Below are positions 10,435 to 20,271 of a DNA stretch of 58,302 nucleotides, one piece after another. Within the stretch, counting starts at the first letter, position 1; the number at the start of each line of letters is the position of its first letter. Source of the stretch: an uncultured Butyrivibrio sp. Its GTDB lineage: Bacteria; Bacillota; Clostridia; Lachnospirales; Lachnospiraceae. The position numbers were made by a program, and so were the translations under genes. The stretch spans positions 1 through 58,302 of the forward strand of contig CAMVNV010000004.1 in the NCBI GenBank assembly GCA_947168935.1, in the 5' to 3' direction. The notes beneath the pieces are model-generated. The model did not search any database, had not been told where the DNA came from, and was given only the letters and a program-made list of their open reading frames with translations.

Positions 10435-12810
10435 TTAATACTTCTTCCAGCCACTGTAAGTAATAAGGTCTGCTGTGTTAATGGTTGCTTCTCCAACGGA
10501 CTCAACATTAGTAGATGTTTCAAGGAGTGAGAAATCCTCACCTGACCTGAAAAGATTAGCTACGCAAAGTCCTGTTGATTTATCTTCAAGAGTAAAAATA
10601 CTACTAAGTGCATCCGGATCATTTGTGATATTGGCACCGCTTATGGTGATCTTGCCGTCGCATATTACTGTTCCTTCAAAGTTGGAAGTAATAGTAACAT
10701 CACCGTCAACGGTTATTATCATGTTGAGTCCCGCTGCAGAAGAACCTATCGTACAATCTCCGTAATAGACTCTGACTCTCTCTACGCCTTCTGCATCTTT
10801 AAAATAAACATAGTTACCGCTTCTATTGCTGCTGCCTTTAAGCTTTGCTATATTCTCTTCACTAATAAGATTCTGATATACGCTGTCCTTCTCATCTCCT
10901 GTAAGAGCCTCATAATTTACAGATAGATTAGTACAAAGGCTAAAATAGGACTGATCGTAAATCTTGGCTTCCGCATCTGTATCAATGCTCTTGTATTCTG
11001 TGGAAGTAGCATAAGATTCGTCAGCAAGCTGCCATGACACGTATCCTTTTTCATCTTTTAACACATTACCTGCAGCATCTGTCTGCGGTATCAGAATATT
11101 ACCTGCAAGGTTAAGTCTTACAAGACTACTGTTGATCGGGAACTTAAAGTCGGATATATATGCGCTAAGGTATCTGTCCATCCTCTCCGGATTAGCTTCA
11201 TAGTAAGCCTTAAAGAATTCGCCTGCTGCCTTCTGAGGGTCGCTTGCCAGTGACTTACTAAAGTCCATGTAAAAATACATCCAGCCATCCTGATTAATTA
11301 CTGATGCATAGGCGCTGTCTGTAAGTCCGTATACATCTGCTCCATCAGCGATAGAGGTTTCAAGACTCTTGACAGTTGCTCCATAGTAAACAGGAAGCAT
11401 AGTCTTACCCGCAGAATTACTATAATCGGTATAGTATTCATAGTAGTCCGCATAAGGAAGCGGATTACGCTGAAGTACAGGTGAATAGTAGGTTATACCC
11501 TTATCTACGTAGGAGTACCAGCCAACACACTCATAAGGAACCAGATAAGCAAGCTGTCCTGCCTTGGAAGTCAGGGACTCTCCCATTGGGAGGTTGTCTT
11601 TTTTGTCATCAAGGTATGAAAGACCTATGTAGGCGTTACCAAGGAGTACAAAGTTGGACAGGTCTGAGAAATCTGCTTTAACATTGGTTCCGTTAAAGAT
11701 GATCGCACTGCTGCCGGATGAATCGAAATCATCTGTCTGACCATATCCATAGTAGCCGCCACCAAGCTTAACTGATGTGCTGCGGCCTCCGATAGTAAGG
11801 TCATCTTTTACAAATGTATTGCCAAGGAGTTCAATGTTACTACCGCTAATCGAAGGAAAAGCTATTTTACTTCTGTCACCAATTCTGATATCGCCAGCCC
11901 AGACATTGGTTGATGTATCTGCATGGAAGTAGCCGCTTCCTTCCGTGATAATACCGCCTGCACTTATAATATATTCGCCATTTTCATCAAGTATCTTGTC
12001 GCCACCTGCTACAACATAGGGGCAGTTTTCAAAAGAAAGACCTGCTCCGCTGTCTACGATAATGGCGTAGTTCTTTTCATCAAGAGTCGAACTGCTTCCT
12101 GCTGCCTGACTGCCTGATACGCCAATATTTGCAGAATAGGTTTTTCCCGCATAAACGCTTACGTTTGATATCTTGCAGTTACCACTTTTAACCTCGATGG
12201 AGTTATCTGCGATAAGAGAATAACCTACAACGATCGGAAGCGAGAACTTAGTATTAAAGCCGATATCAGGGCATTTGATATTGATATCAGTCTCGATTAT
12301 CGATGTATCTCCTGTTTCATCCGTATATACAACTTTGACATTGGATATCCTGATGAAATCCTCGTATTCTGTGATAGTAGCTGACCTTGTAACCACTGCA
12401 TAAGGAGGATTTTTTTGATCACTTCTTGTTACATACTCGGTAAAGTCCTTGCCGCCAAGCTGCTGCATGAGCGTATCTTTATACTTCTGCCAGATCTGCT
12501 TTTCAGATGCTGCCTTTTCTTCTGCTGTTAATGATTTGGAATATTTCTGCATTATTGATATATATGCTTCGGAAAAGCAGGTTGAAGCTTCCATCTGGAG
12601 ACCTGCAGATATCTCGTTCATAGCCATTTCTGCAGAATAGTAGTTCTCCTGGAGTTTGAACTGCTGGCTCTTCATTTCAAAGTTATATAAAGCCATGTAC
12701 ATGATGACAGAAAGCAGTAGTCCTACAAAGGAAAGTACGACTATTGCCATTACCATGGACATACCATCATTATCCTTATGAAGTTTTGCAAGTAAGCATT
12801 TGTCTTTCAT
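10435..12810 (-). CDS. Large minor pseudopilin, GspK/PilX-like, without Glu5
   Basis: The 791-residue protein has a leader ending KDNDG followed by MSMVMAIVVLSFVGLLL, so it looks like a prepilin with cleavage after Gly16, but mature position 5 is Met rather than Glu. Lack of Glu5 and large size mark GspK and PilX, the tip subunits of type II secretion and type IV pilus systems. The early helix carries QENYYSAEMAMNE, typical of PilX N-terminal regions. The remaining 700 residues are beta-rich, with many Gly/Ser/Tyr and repeated short strands (VKLGGGYYGYG, NVKADFSDL) that suggest a beta-helix-like ectodomain. Ribosome site TGAGG sits 5 bases before the ATG. A role capping the pilus tip is inferred. 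Confidence 0.8.
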   Translation of the reverse strand: MKDKCLLAKLHKDNDGMSMVMAIVVLSFVGLLLSVIMYMALYNFEMKSQQFKLQENYYSAEMAMNEISAGLQMEASTCFSEAYISIMQKYSKSLTAEEKAASEKQIWQKYKDTLMQQLGGKDFTEYVTRSDQKNPPYAVVTRSATITEYEDFIRISNVKVVYTDETGDTSIIETDINIKCPDIGFNTKFSLPIVVGYSLIADNSIEVKSGNCKISNVSVYAGKTYSANIGVSGSQAAGSSSTLDEKNYAIIVDSGAGLSFENCPYVVAGGDKILDENGEYIISAGGIITEGSGYFHADTSTNVWAGDIRIGDRSKIAFPSISGSNIELLGNTFVKDDLTIGGRSTSVKLGGGYYGYGQTDDFDSSGSSAIIFNGTNVKADFSDLSNFVLLGNAYIGLSYLDDKKDNLPMGESLTSKAGQLAYLVPYECVGWYSYVDKGITYYSPVLQRNPLPYADYYEYYTDYSNSAGKTMLPVYYGATVKSLETSIADGADVYGLTDSAYASVINQDGWMYFYMDFSKSLASDPQKAAGEFFKAYYEANPERMDRYLSAYISDFKFPINSSLVRLNLAGNILIPQTDAAGNVLKDEKGYVSWQLADESYATSTEYKSIDTDAEAKIYDQSYFSLCTNLSVNYEALTGDEKDSVYQNLISEENIAKLKGSSNRSGNYVYFKDAEGVERVRVYYGDCTIGSSAAGLNMIITVDGDVTITSNFEGTVICDGKITISGANITNDPDALSSIFTLEDKSTGLCVANLFRSGEDFSLLETSTNVESVGEATINTADLITYSGWKKY

Positions 12811-12838
12811 AGAAACCTCATTTAGGAACTGCTATCTA

Positions 12839-14200
12839 TCAGCTTTCTTCTTCATCACTTGTCATTGACAGAAGTGGTTCTTCCGTCTTACTGTAATTCT
12901 CTGTAAACTTGCCGTAGGTATCATCTTCATAAAACTCAATTGTAGTATCGTATACCACATTGCCTATCACCATACTGCCATCAAGTGGCAGAACTTCCAT
13001 CAGATCCATATCTGCAAGCCAGCAGTTTAGGTTCATGGACCCTGAATTGTAGTAGTATTCAAGGAAGGCCTGGTTGTTGTCCTTACAGCTGTCAATGCTG
13101 GTATTCTTGCCTTTATCACGAAGCTTAATGATATTAAAACCAAGGTTTGTTCTGACTGTAACATTTGGAGAAGCAGCTGATGGTGCCTTACAATTTGGGT
13201 CATTAACTACAAGGTGAACCCAGTAATCATCTACATTATTAACAGATAGATTTACGTTATCCTGCTCCTGCATTGCTACAACTAAAGACATCTTGTTACC
13301 TGTATTATTGTTAACGTATATATAATCCAGTAGATTTCTGTCAGAATAGTCTGAGAAGTAGTCAGGATAATAACAGATAAAAATGTTCCTTGGGAAAGGA
13401 GTCCCTGGAATTGCCTTATCATCTTTATAATAGGTTCCGCCTGCATAGGTCAGCACTGAAAGAGGCTCCGTAGCATCCGCAGGATAAAAATACTGGATGT
13501 TGGCTGTAACTGTCGCACTATTACCATCCGGATTTTCCTCAACAGTGATAGTTATCTCTCTTCTGACATCAGATTTGAGCTCTTCATCAGAAATAGTACT
13601 GTCGTTTAAAAGAACTCGGATAGCTTCATAAGCATCCTCGTCATCATCCTCATTCATAAGGAACATGTAATCGACGTTTTCATCATAGATAGCTGCAGTA
13701 CTGTATTCAAAAGCATTATAACTATATGATGAAGCATCTCTTGCAGCTGATGTAGACTCATCTCCCATGTAGTGACTGGCATCGTATCTGACTATGACAT
13801 CATATTTTTTGTTAGTATCAGAAGATACTACAAAATCATCTATGGCAAACTCATAGATGTTACTGTCACTTCCTATGAAATTGCCGTTTTCATCATAGTA
13901 ATTGCCAAGGGGCTTATATGAAGAAAACTGGGATCTGGGAATTATAAAGGAAGATGATGAAGGGTCATTAAACATAAGAGCGATATCTTCAACGGAATAA
14001 TTCCAACTTCCTTCAAAGATAGTCTGGGACAGGGTTTCATACTCTTCCAGTTCGCCTGCTCTTGAGTTCAATTTCTGCGTGACAACAAAGCCCCTCATAA
14101 GAGGAACTGCGAGAATTGCGAGTATAATAACAGCTATAATAACTTCTATAAGGGAAAAGCCCCTGCTGTCATCACGTAAACAATTTCTCCTGCCGCTCAT
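12839..14200 (-). CDS. Minor pseudopilin, GspI/PilV-like, with a large ectodomain
   Basis: A prepilin signal reads CLRDDSRG then FSLIEVIIAVIILAIL with Glu5 present. I chose the ATG at 14200 because TGAGG lies 6 bases upstream; a GTG at 14239 has its purine stretch touching the start codon and would lengthen the leader. The mature protein (about 440 residues) is much larger than typical GspI (about 120), so a C-terminal ectodomain rich in Asp, Tyr and Asn has been added. It is the first pseudopilin after PilO. An initiator role with the GspK- and GspJ-like subunits is inferred from family knowledge. Confidence 0.82.
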   Translation of the reverse strand: MSGRRNCLRDDSRGFSLIEVIIAVIILAILAVPLMRGFVVTQKLNSRAGELEEYETLSQTIFEGSWNYSVEDIALMFNDPSSSSFIIPRSQFSSYKPLGNYYDENGNFIGSDSNIYEFAIDDFVVSSDTNKKYDVIVRYDASHYMGDESTSAARDASSYSYNAFEYSTAAIYDENVDYMFLMNEDDDEDAYEAIRVLLNDSTISDEELKSDVRREITITVEENPDGNSATVTANIQYFYPADATEPLSVLTYAGGTYYKDDKAIPGTPFPRNIFICYYPDYFSDYSDRNLLDYIYVNNNTGNKMSLVVAMQEQDNVNLSVNNVDDYWVHLVVNDPNCKAPSAASPNVTVRTNLGFNIIKLRDKGKNTSIDSCKDNNQAFLEYYYNSGSMNLNCWLADMDLMEVLPLDGSMVIGNVVYDTTIEFYEDDTYGKFTENYSKTEEPLLSMTSDEEES

Positions 14201-14250
14201 TATTGTCCTCATTTCACTAAAAAACTTCCCGAAAAGCACCCTGCAAGCTC

Positions 14251-15006
14251 TTAGTTATTACTACCGCCAGAAACATTGGTCACATCACCAAATACGTTGT
14301 CTGTTCCATGATTGATAAGACCAGGATTAGGCTCTACGTATTCTTTATCTGTTCCTTCAAGGTAGAAATAATCTATTGTCATATCTCCGGAGAGCCTGCC
14401 TGTTGATGAATCGTAACTTACGTTAAGCTCTGAGATATTCTTAAAATCTTCGTGAGCAACAATGTTGAGGATGATCTGCTTAAGTCCGTTATAGGTCGTA
14501 TCAAAGGTCATAACTTCAACTGAATCATAGAACATAAGTACGTCAACATCAGGTATTGTTCCATCCGTTTCATACTGATACTGGGCTATAAGACCTGTAA
14601 CATCTGCTCCTGCATTGGCAAGCTGATCTTCTCTTTCAGGAACCGTTATATTCATGGCAACAGGTTCAGAAAGAGCTGCCTCATAGACATAGGTTGGTGT
14701 CAGTATGTTGGCAAGAGTCTCTGTATACAGGATCTTATCTGCTGTTGTTACAAGACAAGGATATCCGGCCATTATTCTATTTGTATCAATAATGTACTTA
14801 TCAGTATCCTTGACGTAAGTATCCTTATTGGCAGAAACAGAAGTCAGCATCTGGACCTGGGTTCTTAAAGTCGTATTCTCAGAATCAAGAGCTTCTGTCT
14901 TTTTATTAAGTCCTGAAAAGCCGTAATAATACGTAAGACCTGCTACTGCAATACCGCCAAGTATCATCAGTAATGCTTTATCTCTATCTGTGATTTTTAA
15001 TTCCAT
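14251..15006 (-). CDS. pilO: Type IV pilus alignment protein PilO
   Basis: The 251-residue protein has a short cytoplasmic start, one transmembrane helix (residues 10-30, ALLMILGGIAVAGLTYYYGF), a coiled-coil stretch with repeated Leu/Thr (residues 33-60) and a C-terminal alpha/beta domain. This is the standard PilO architecture: bitopic and dimerising with PilN. Ribosome site AGGAGG lies 5 bases before the ATG. It follows the PilM-PilN fusion by 23 bases, as in the pilMNO order of other species. PilP and the secretin PilQ are absent here, as expected for a cell without an outer membrane. The call relies on topology plus gene order, since PilO sequences are poorly conserved. Confidence 0.82.
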   Translation of the reverse strand: MELKITDRDKALLMILGGIAVAGLTYYYGFSGLNKKTEALDSENTTLRTQVQMLTSVSANKDTYVKDTDKYIIDTNRIMAGYPCLVTTADKILYTETLANILTPTYVYEAALSEPVAMNITVPEREDQLANAGADVTGLIAQYQYETDGTIPDVDVLMFYDSVEVMTFDTTYNGLKQIILNIVAHEDFKNISELNVSYDSSTGRLSGDMTIDYFYLEGTDKEYVEPNPGLINHGTDNVFGDVTNVSGGSNN

Positions 15007-15029
15007 TAAAGCCTCCTGCGTCTACTCTT

Positions 15030-17174
15030 TTAATTATCTGACTCTTCTGTTTCTTCTGTTTCCTCAGTTGTTTCCTCAGCTGTTACATCTTCTGATTCTT
15101 CATCCGTTGAGCCATTACCTGCATCACTTGATCCTGCTTCTGTTGTCTCCTCAGTAGTAACAGATGTTTCTTCACCAGTTTCTGAAGTTTCTTCAGATTC
15201 CTGCATCTCAGAATTATCTATCTCGCCTTCTTCTCCTTCAACATCTTCTTCACTGGGTTCTGCATATGTGCCAACGAGCGTGAAGGTTACAAGGCCGTCT
15301 CCTGCATCTGTTGTCTCATCCGTGAGATTTTCAATTGTTACATATTCAAGTGACTCGAATGTACAGAACTGCTGATAAACATCTGCAGCTTCTTCCTTGG
15401 TACTTACTGACATTGTGATGGATATGCTGTCATTATCACTATTGATAGTTGATACCAGTACATCTGCCGGCATCTTCTCTTCCATCTCTTCAAGGAACTC
15501 AACTATATGAGCCGTTGGTTCATCTTTTAATGAATATGCATCATTCACAAATTCATATGCCTGTTTTGACAAAGTATACTTTTGATATATCGGAATGATC
15601 GTCACAACAGACTGAAGCTGCGACCGCAAGGTCTTGTTGTTGTTCTTTGCATCGAGATATGGAGGCACTGACATAGCCAGCATAACTACCGATGCTCCAA
15701 CGCAACCTATAAATACAAGTCTTCCTATGGATACAATGTCTGTTCCGGCTGTCTTAACCTTCTTTTCCTTAACAATAAGGTCTACAGGCTTAACAGTTGC
15801 ACCGATACATCCAATGTATTCGCCAAAGATTCCAGTCTTGAAAACCTTGCCAAGCTGAATTCCTTCAAGGGCACCGATCTGCTGTGCAGGAATATCAAGA
15901 GTATTGGTTATAAGTTCTGCCATACCCTGAATGGTTCCACCGATACCTGTAAGGAGTACTCTGTCAACCTTCTGGCCTTTAGTTCTTGAATAGTAAAGGT
16001 CAAGAACTGTTGAAAGACCGCTTACAAGATTTTCAAATGAGAAGGTTACATGTTCGCGGATCTCAAGAAGCTGAGGATTAACACCTTCCTCATCTTCTTC
16101 TGAGGTTGCGATTTCCATAGAAGCTACGTCTGTGATAGGCGCGCCGGCGCTGTTATCAGCACTTCCGCCAAAAGTATCACCTTCGCCAAAGGATCCATCA
16201 ATATCACCACTAGCAGGCACAGAATCTTCATTCTGATTTTCAGAGTTTTCTGAAGCATCTGCGTTAAATCCAAAGAAATCCATGCCCTGACCAAAGCCGT
16301 CTATGTTCTGATCAGAACCTTCCGGATTCTCATTATCAGAAGGTTCCCCTTCTCCTGCCATGGCTTCAGCCTGAGCCTGTTCCAACGCCTTAGCCTTTTC
16401 TTCTGCCTTGGCCTGGCGATATGCTTCCATATCAAAGGCTGGATTTACGCACTTAACAGTTCTAAGGTAGCTGATCGCCTCAGAATGTGTCGTGTTTTCA
16501 GAATAGATGTGGCTGTAGATGATAGTATCTACTGCTTCCTCGATTCCATATGGAACTGTTCTTGTAAGGAACTGAACACCATCCTTCATTACTGTTACGA
16601 TAGTGTTCTTTTCATCAATCTTGATTACTATCTGGCTTCCTACTCCGCATTCCTTTTTGACAGCCTGGAAGAGAGAGTTGCCATCGTAGTCAATGGCTTC
16701 CAGCTCAAGTCCTGCTGCCTTGGCAAATTCCTGATAGCTCTCAATAAGGTCTGTAGGCACAGCAATCGCATTGATCCTGATTGCCTTGCCTCCTTCATCA
16801 TTCTGAAGATGCTCTAAAATCGAATAAGAGATGCTGTACTCAGCTATATCCACAGGAAAATAATCAGAAGCATTGGCAAGTACATAATCCCTTATCTGAT
16901 TATCCTTAAGATGAGGGATCTCAACTTCCCTTGATGCGATCCTGTTGGATGAAACTGAGAAGATTACTTTCTTGGCTTTAAAGCCTTTTAGCTTTAGCAT
17001 CTTCTTGAGAGCGTCAGCAAAATGCTCATAGCCATAAAGCATTCCTTCATCAAGAACGCCCTCCGGTGTGGAGATCATAAGGCTCTTGTAAACCTTAGGA
17101 TTCCTTACCTTGTAATCCATTTCAACAATTTCTGTTAATGTAGTTCCGACCTCGATACTTAGGACTTTAGCCAT
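15030..17174 (-). CDS. pilM: PilM-PilN fusion with acidic linker and tail
   Basis: Residues 1-250 and about 365-470 are a split actin-like ATPase of the PilM family: MAKVLSIEVGTTLTEIVEM at the phosphate-1 loop and LLTGIGGTIQGM near the adenosine loop. A linker of roughly 100 residues rich in Glu, Asn, Gly and Ser interrupts the fold. After residue 480 a transmembrane helix (RLVFIGCVGASVVMLAM) and a ferredoxin-like region with NSDNDSISITMSV match PilN. The last 75 residues are almost all Glu, Thr, Ser and Asp. PilM and PilN are usually separate, with PilN's cytoplasmic tail docking on PilM; here they are covalently joined. A GGAGG ribosome site lies upstream of the ATG. Partners are PilO and PilC. 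Confidence 0.88.
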   Translation of the reverse strand: MAKVLSIEVGTTLTEIVEMDYKVRNPKVYKSLMISTPEGVLDEGMLYGYEHFADALKKMLKLKGFKAKKVIFSVSSNRIASREVEIPHLKDNQIRDYVLANASDYFPVDIAEYSISYSILEHLQNDEGGKAIRINAIAVPTDLIESYQEFAKAAGLELEAIDYDGNSLFQAVKKECGVGSQIVIKIDEKNTIVTVMKDGVQFLTRTVPYGIEEAVDTIIYSHIYSENTTHSEAISYLRTVKCVNPAFDMEAYRQAKAEEKAKALEQAQAEAMAGEGEPSDNENPEGSDQNIDGFGQGMDFFGFNADASENSENQNEDSVPASGDIDGSFGEGDTFGGSADNSAGAPITDVASMEIATSEEDEEGVNPQLLEIREHVTFSFENLVSGLSTVLDLYYSRTKGQKVDRVLLTGIGGTIQGMAELITNTLDIPAQQIGALEGIQLGKVFKTGIFGEYIGCIGATVKPVDLIVKEKKVKTAGTDIVSIGRLVFIGCVGASVVMLAMSVPPYLDAKNNNKTLRSQLQSVVTIIPIYQKYTLSKQAYEFVNDAYSLKDEPTAHIVEFLEEMEEKMPADVLVSTINSDNDSISITMSVSTKEEAADVYQQFCTFESLEYVTIENLTDETTDAGDGLVTFTLVGTYAEPSEEDVEGEEGEIDNSEMQESEETSETGEETSVTTEETTEAGSSDAGNGSTDEESEDVTAEETTEETEETEESDN

Positions 17175-17249
17175 CCTGTTTATCCTCCGGATTAGTACTG
17201 TTAACGATTACGCTTATATTACTTCAGGTACATATTTCCATGAAAAAAG

Positions 17250-18008
17250 TTAACCCAGCATCCCAAAATACCAGTCAATGATCTCTTTTCCCACAAGGAC
17301 TGCTGTCATAACGCCGGCTGCAAGGTAGGGGCCCAGGGCCAGTACGTGACCTTTGCCGCTTATCTTCATACGGATGATATGGATCACACTTCCATAAATA
17401 CATCCCAGGAAAAAAGCCAGTATGTTAAGCTTCCACCCTATGAGAAGCCCCGTAGCTGCCATAAGCTTTATATCTCCGCCGCCTATCCATCTTCCTTTTG
17501 AGATCATGTACAGTATCAAAAGAAATCCTGAAACAGCTGCAAATCCAACCAGGTAAGTAGTAAAGTTTTTCAAGTCAAATATCATTCGTATAATTCCAAG
17601 AACCCCGATGGCTATATTAAGCCCCGGCGGAATTATCATGGTCCTGAAGTCGATCACTGATATTGCTACTAGTATTGAAGAAGCAAGACACAGTAAAACA
17701 GTGTCTATACTAATTCCATATACAAGTCCTACAAGTACGTACAGTATTCCATTTAAAGCTTCTATAAGTGGGTATTGTGCTGATATTTTCTGACCACATT
17801 TTCTGCACTTTCCCCCGTATATAACCCAAGATACTATGGGTATCAGATCAAACCACCGAAGCTGATACCCGCAATTCATACAATGCGAACGTATCCTGAC
17901 AAAGTCTTCATGCTTTGGAAGTCTGTATATGAGTACATTTACAAAGCTTCCTATGACTATGCCATATATGAACAATAAAATGTAAAATACTACAGACAAA
18001 TCTGGCAT
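17250..18008 (-). CDS. pilD: Prepilin peptidase/N-methyltransferase PilD
   Basis: This bifunctional membrane aspartyl protease cleaves type III leaders after Gly and N-methylates the new first residue. The 252-residue sequence has the N-terminal GSFVNVLIYRLP motif, a four-cysteine zinc site (CMNC and CRKC), catalytic Asp in SVIDFRTMIIP and in GGGDIKLM, and about seven membrane helices. Both halves, methylase and peptidase, look complete. AGGAG lies 5 bases before the ATG. It sits between the EAL gene (72 bases upstream) and the PilM-PilN gene, so it is probably in the same transcript. Five prepilins in this window are likely substrates. Confidence 0.95.
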   Translation of the reverse strand: MPDLSVVFYILLFIYGIVIGSFVNVLIYRLPKHEDFVRIRSHCMNCGYQLRWFDLIPIVSWVIYGGKCRKCGQKISAQYPLIEALNGILYVLVGLVYGISIDTVLLCLASSILVAISVIDFRTMIIPPGLNIAIGVLGIIRMIFDLKNFTTYLVGFAAVSGFLLILYMISKGRWIGGGDIKLMAATGLLIGWKLNILAFFLGCIYGSVIHIIRMKISGKGHVLALGPYLAAGVMTAVLVGKEIIDWYFGMLG

Positions 18009-18080
18009 GGCTGCTCCTTGTTGTTCGTTATAGTTCTTTATCTTTATTGTTCTTTATCGTTTTTATCTTTTCTTATCGAT

Positions 18081-20030
18081 TTACTTCTTTTTGCTAAAAT
18101 AGTTCCTCAGTTCACTGATAGGTACAGGTTTTGCATAATGGAATCCCTGAATATATTCAAAGCCGTGTGTGATACTGTAGTCGTTCTGATCATCAGACTC
18201 TACGCCTTCTACCAAGGTCATGATGCCGCTATTTTTAAGCGTATCGATCATATTTGATACGATGCCGTCCATGCGCTCATCTTCAATCGACTGATACAAA
18301 AGAGTCTTATCAAACTTGATGGTTCTAAATGGCAGATCGATAACTCTGGCGATTGCAGAGTAGCCAGTTCCAAAATCATCAAGATAAAATGAAACGCCGC
18401 ATTCTCTGAGCTGATACATATTTTTCTTGAGCTTGTTGTTATCATCTGCTACTGCGCTCTCGGTAAGCTCAAGGCGAATTCTCTTAGGATCAATTCCGTA
18501 TTTACTGATTATGCCAAGTACTTCTTCTGAAAGTCCCGGAAGTGTAAACTCTTTGGCTGAGCAGTTGATACTGATACATTCAAACTCATATTCTTTGTCC
18601 AGTTCCTTGATTTCCTTGCAGACCTTCTCCAGCATGATAAGTGTAATGGCATGTATGCAGTTAGTTTCTTCTGCGATCGGAATAAAGAGTCCCGGACTTA
18701 CCATTTCTCCATCAATCTCAAGTCTCATAAGAGCTTCAGCTGTTCTGAAGGACTGGCTTTCAACCTCAAATATTGGCTGAGCATAGCACACAACTCTTGG
18801 ATCATCGGGATCTTTTCTAAGTCTGATATCAAAAAGTTCCATCTCTATCCTGTATCTTTCCTGGAACTTCTTGTTGTCTTCTTCAGTCGCCATGTATCTG
18901 AAGTTATCAAGAGGATTAACATGCTTTTTGGAAAGAAGGTTAACCATCTCTCTAGCCATGGCAATAGTTTTAATTTCCTTGAAACAAGGAAGTACTATCA
19001 TTACGATGGTTGCAAGATCATCAACTTTGTGAAGGACATTTTCTGCTACATTGCCAAGTTCATCAAGAACCTTGTTGTTATCTTCACTTTTTTCAGCTTC
19101 ATAGATAAAAGTGAAGGTTCCCGCACTTTGCTTGTAGATATGAAGATTAGGATACTTGTCTTCAACCATTCTGCAGTAAGACACAATTGCTTCAAAAGCC
19201 CTGGCCATCTGGGGTGTTGGTTTGGACAGATCCAGTCTGTTAAAAGATGGAATGATCAAATAGCCCAGATAGAAGGGCTTTTTCATGAAAACATTGTCTT
19301 CGAACCTGCTCTCCAAGGAGTAGGCATTTTGAAGACCCAGTATCTCATCATATGGGTTGGAATGGAACAAAATGAAGAATACAGCCATAGGAATAACATA
19401 GGTCATGGCCAGTATTATGTGTGATGTGTTAGTTCTCTGGAGTAAAAGCAAAAGGACATCCAAAGGATACACTGTAAAAATGATCGTTCTTACAACCTTG
19501 GGCATATCTTTGGTAACTGTCAGTGCAAAAACCAGAGAAAATGTACTGCTTACAAGGCCACAGTGATTCATCTTAACAATGAAAGAACTAATGTCTGCTA
19601 TCTCTCCACCGGTATAGGTTATCATACTGCCACTAAAAAGACCTGTTATACAGTAAATATCCATAATGGCAACAAATCCAAAGCATATAACCCTGTACCA
19701 GTTTTCCTTATTTCTGTTTCTGTAAGGAAGAGTACAAAGATACATTGAGACATCAAATAAAATAACTGAGTAAACAATGATGTAGAAAAGCATGCAGACT
19801 CTTAATGTCGACATTTTTTCGATCGTCATGTGTGATGCGATAAAAGCTATTACGATTGAGAGAAATGGAGCGATAATACTAAACAGCATTCCAAAGAAAA
19901 CATACACAAAGCTGGCTGTTCTCCTGGGTTTAGTCCCGATCATAAATATAAAGAATATTAACGATACAACAAAGAATGCAACTTCTACATCAATATTGTA
20001 TGCTGAGTATCCTACTATATTTGTCAACAT
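18081..20030 (-). CDS. Membrane-bound EAL-domain c-di-GMP phosphodiesterase with degenerate GGDEF
   Basis: The 649-residue protein has seven to eight predicted N-terminal membrane helices (to about residue 235). A middle domain follows in which QSAGTFTFIYEA stands where a GGDEF motif would be, so cyclase activity is unlikely. The C-terminal EAL domain keeps its key residues: EALMRLE, LELTES, DDFGTGYSA, a Lys in TIKFDKTLL and VEGVES. It should hydrolyse c-di-GMP. It is probably the first gene of the pilD operon, so c-di-GMP turnover may be tied to pilus assembly. A GCCGATAT element 46 bases upstream hints at sigma-28 control. Confidence 0.92.
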   Translation of the reverse strand: MLTNIVGYSAYNIDVEVAFFVVSLIFFIFMIGTKPRRTASFVYVFFGMLFSIIAPFLSIVIAFIASHMTIEKMSTLRVCMLFYIIVYSVILFDVSMYLCTLPYRNRNKENWYRVICFGFVAIMDIYCITGLFSGSMITYTGGEIADISSFIVKMNHCGLVSSTFSLVFALTVTKDMPKVVRTIIFTVYPLDVLLLLLQRTNTSHIILAMTYVIPMAVFFILFHSNPYDEILGLQNAYSLESRFEDNVFMKKPFYLGYLIIPSFNRLDLSKPTPQMARAFEAIVSYCRMVEDKYPNLHIYKQSAGTFTFIYEAEKSEDNNKVLDELGNVAENVLHKVDDLATIVMIVLPCFKEIKTIAMAREMVNLLSKKHVNPLDNFRYMATEEDNKKFQERYRIEMELFDIRLRKDPDDPRVVCYAQPIFEVESQSFRTAEALMRLEIDGEMVSPGLFIPIAEETNCIHAITLIMLEKVCKEIKELDKEYEFECISINCSAKEFTLPGLSEEVLGIISKYGIDPKRIRLELTESAVADDNNKLKKNMYQLRECGVSFYLDDFGTGYSAIARVIDLPFRTIKFDKTLLYQSIEDERMDGIVSNMIDTLKNSGIMTLVEGVESDDQNDYSITHGFEYIQGFHYAKPVPISELRNYFSKKK

Positions 20031-20075
20031 CTTTCACCTCTTCAGATAACCCAAAGCGTCATATCTTACGTAAAT

Positions 20076-20102
20076 ATATCGGCATAAATTGCGTAAAACT
20101 CA
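20076..20102 (-). promoter_or_regulatory. Possible sigma-28-type promoter of the EAL-pilD operon
   Basis: On the minus strand GCCGATAT (20083 to 20076) matches the sigma-28 -10 box. Fifteen bases upstream is TGAG, which matches only two of four bases of the TAAA -35 consensus. The predicted transcript would start about 36 bases before the EAL gene ATG. Confidence 0.45.
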
Positions 20103-20153
20103 ATAGATATTGATTAAATATACGAGAAATCCCCAAATTATAATAAAAGTATA

Positions 20154-20193
20154 TAAAAAAGTATACACCAAGTACGCCTTAGTGTATACTTTC
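20154..20193 (-). terminator. Intrinsic terminator after the lexA operon
   Basis: The minus strand has AAAGTATACAC, a 13-base loop, then GTGTATACTTTTTTAT. The stem and T-run fit Rho-independent termination after the small membrane-protein gene. Confidence 0.8.
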
Positions 20194-20271
20194 AGACTAT
20201 TTTCCGTTATATGTAATGTATTATTATCCCGTTTTCTGACTATATATAATGCTTATGAATAACTGTATTCA

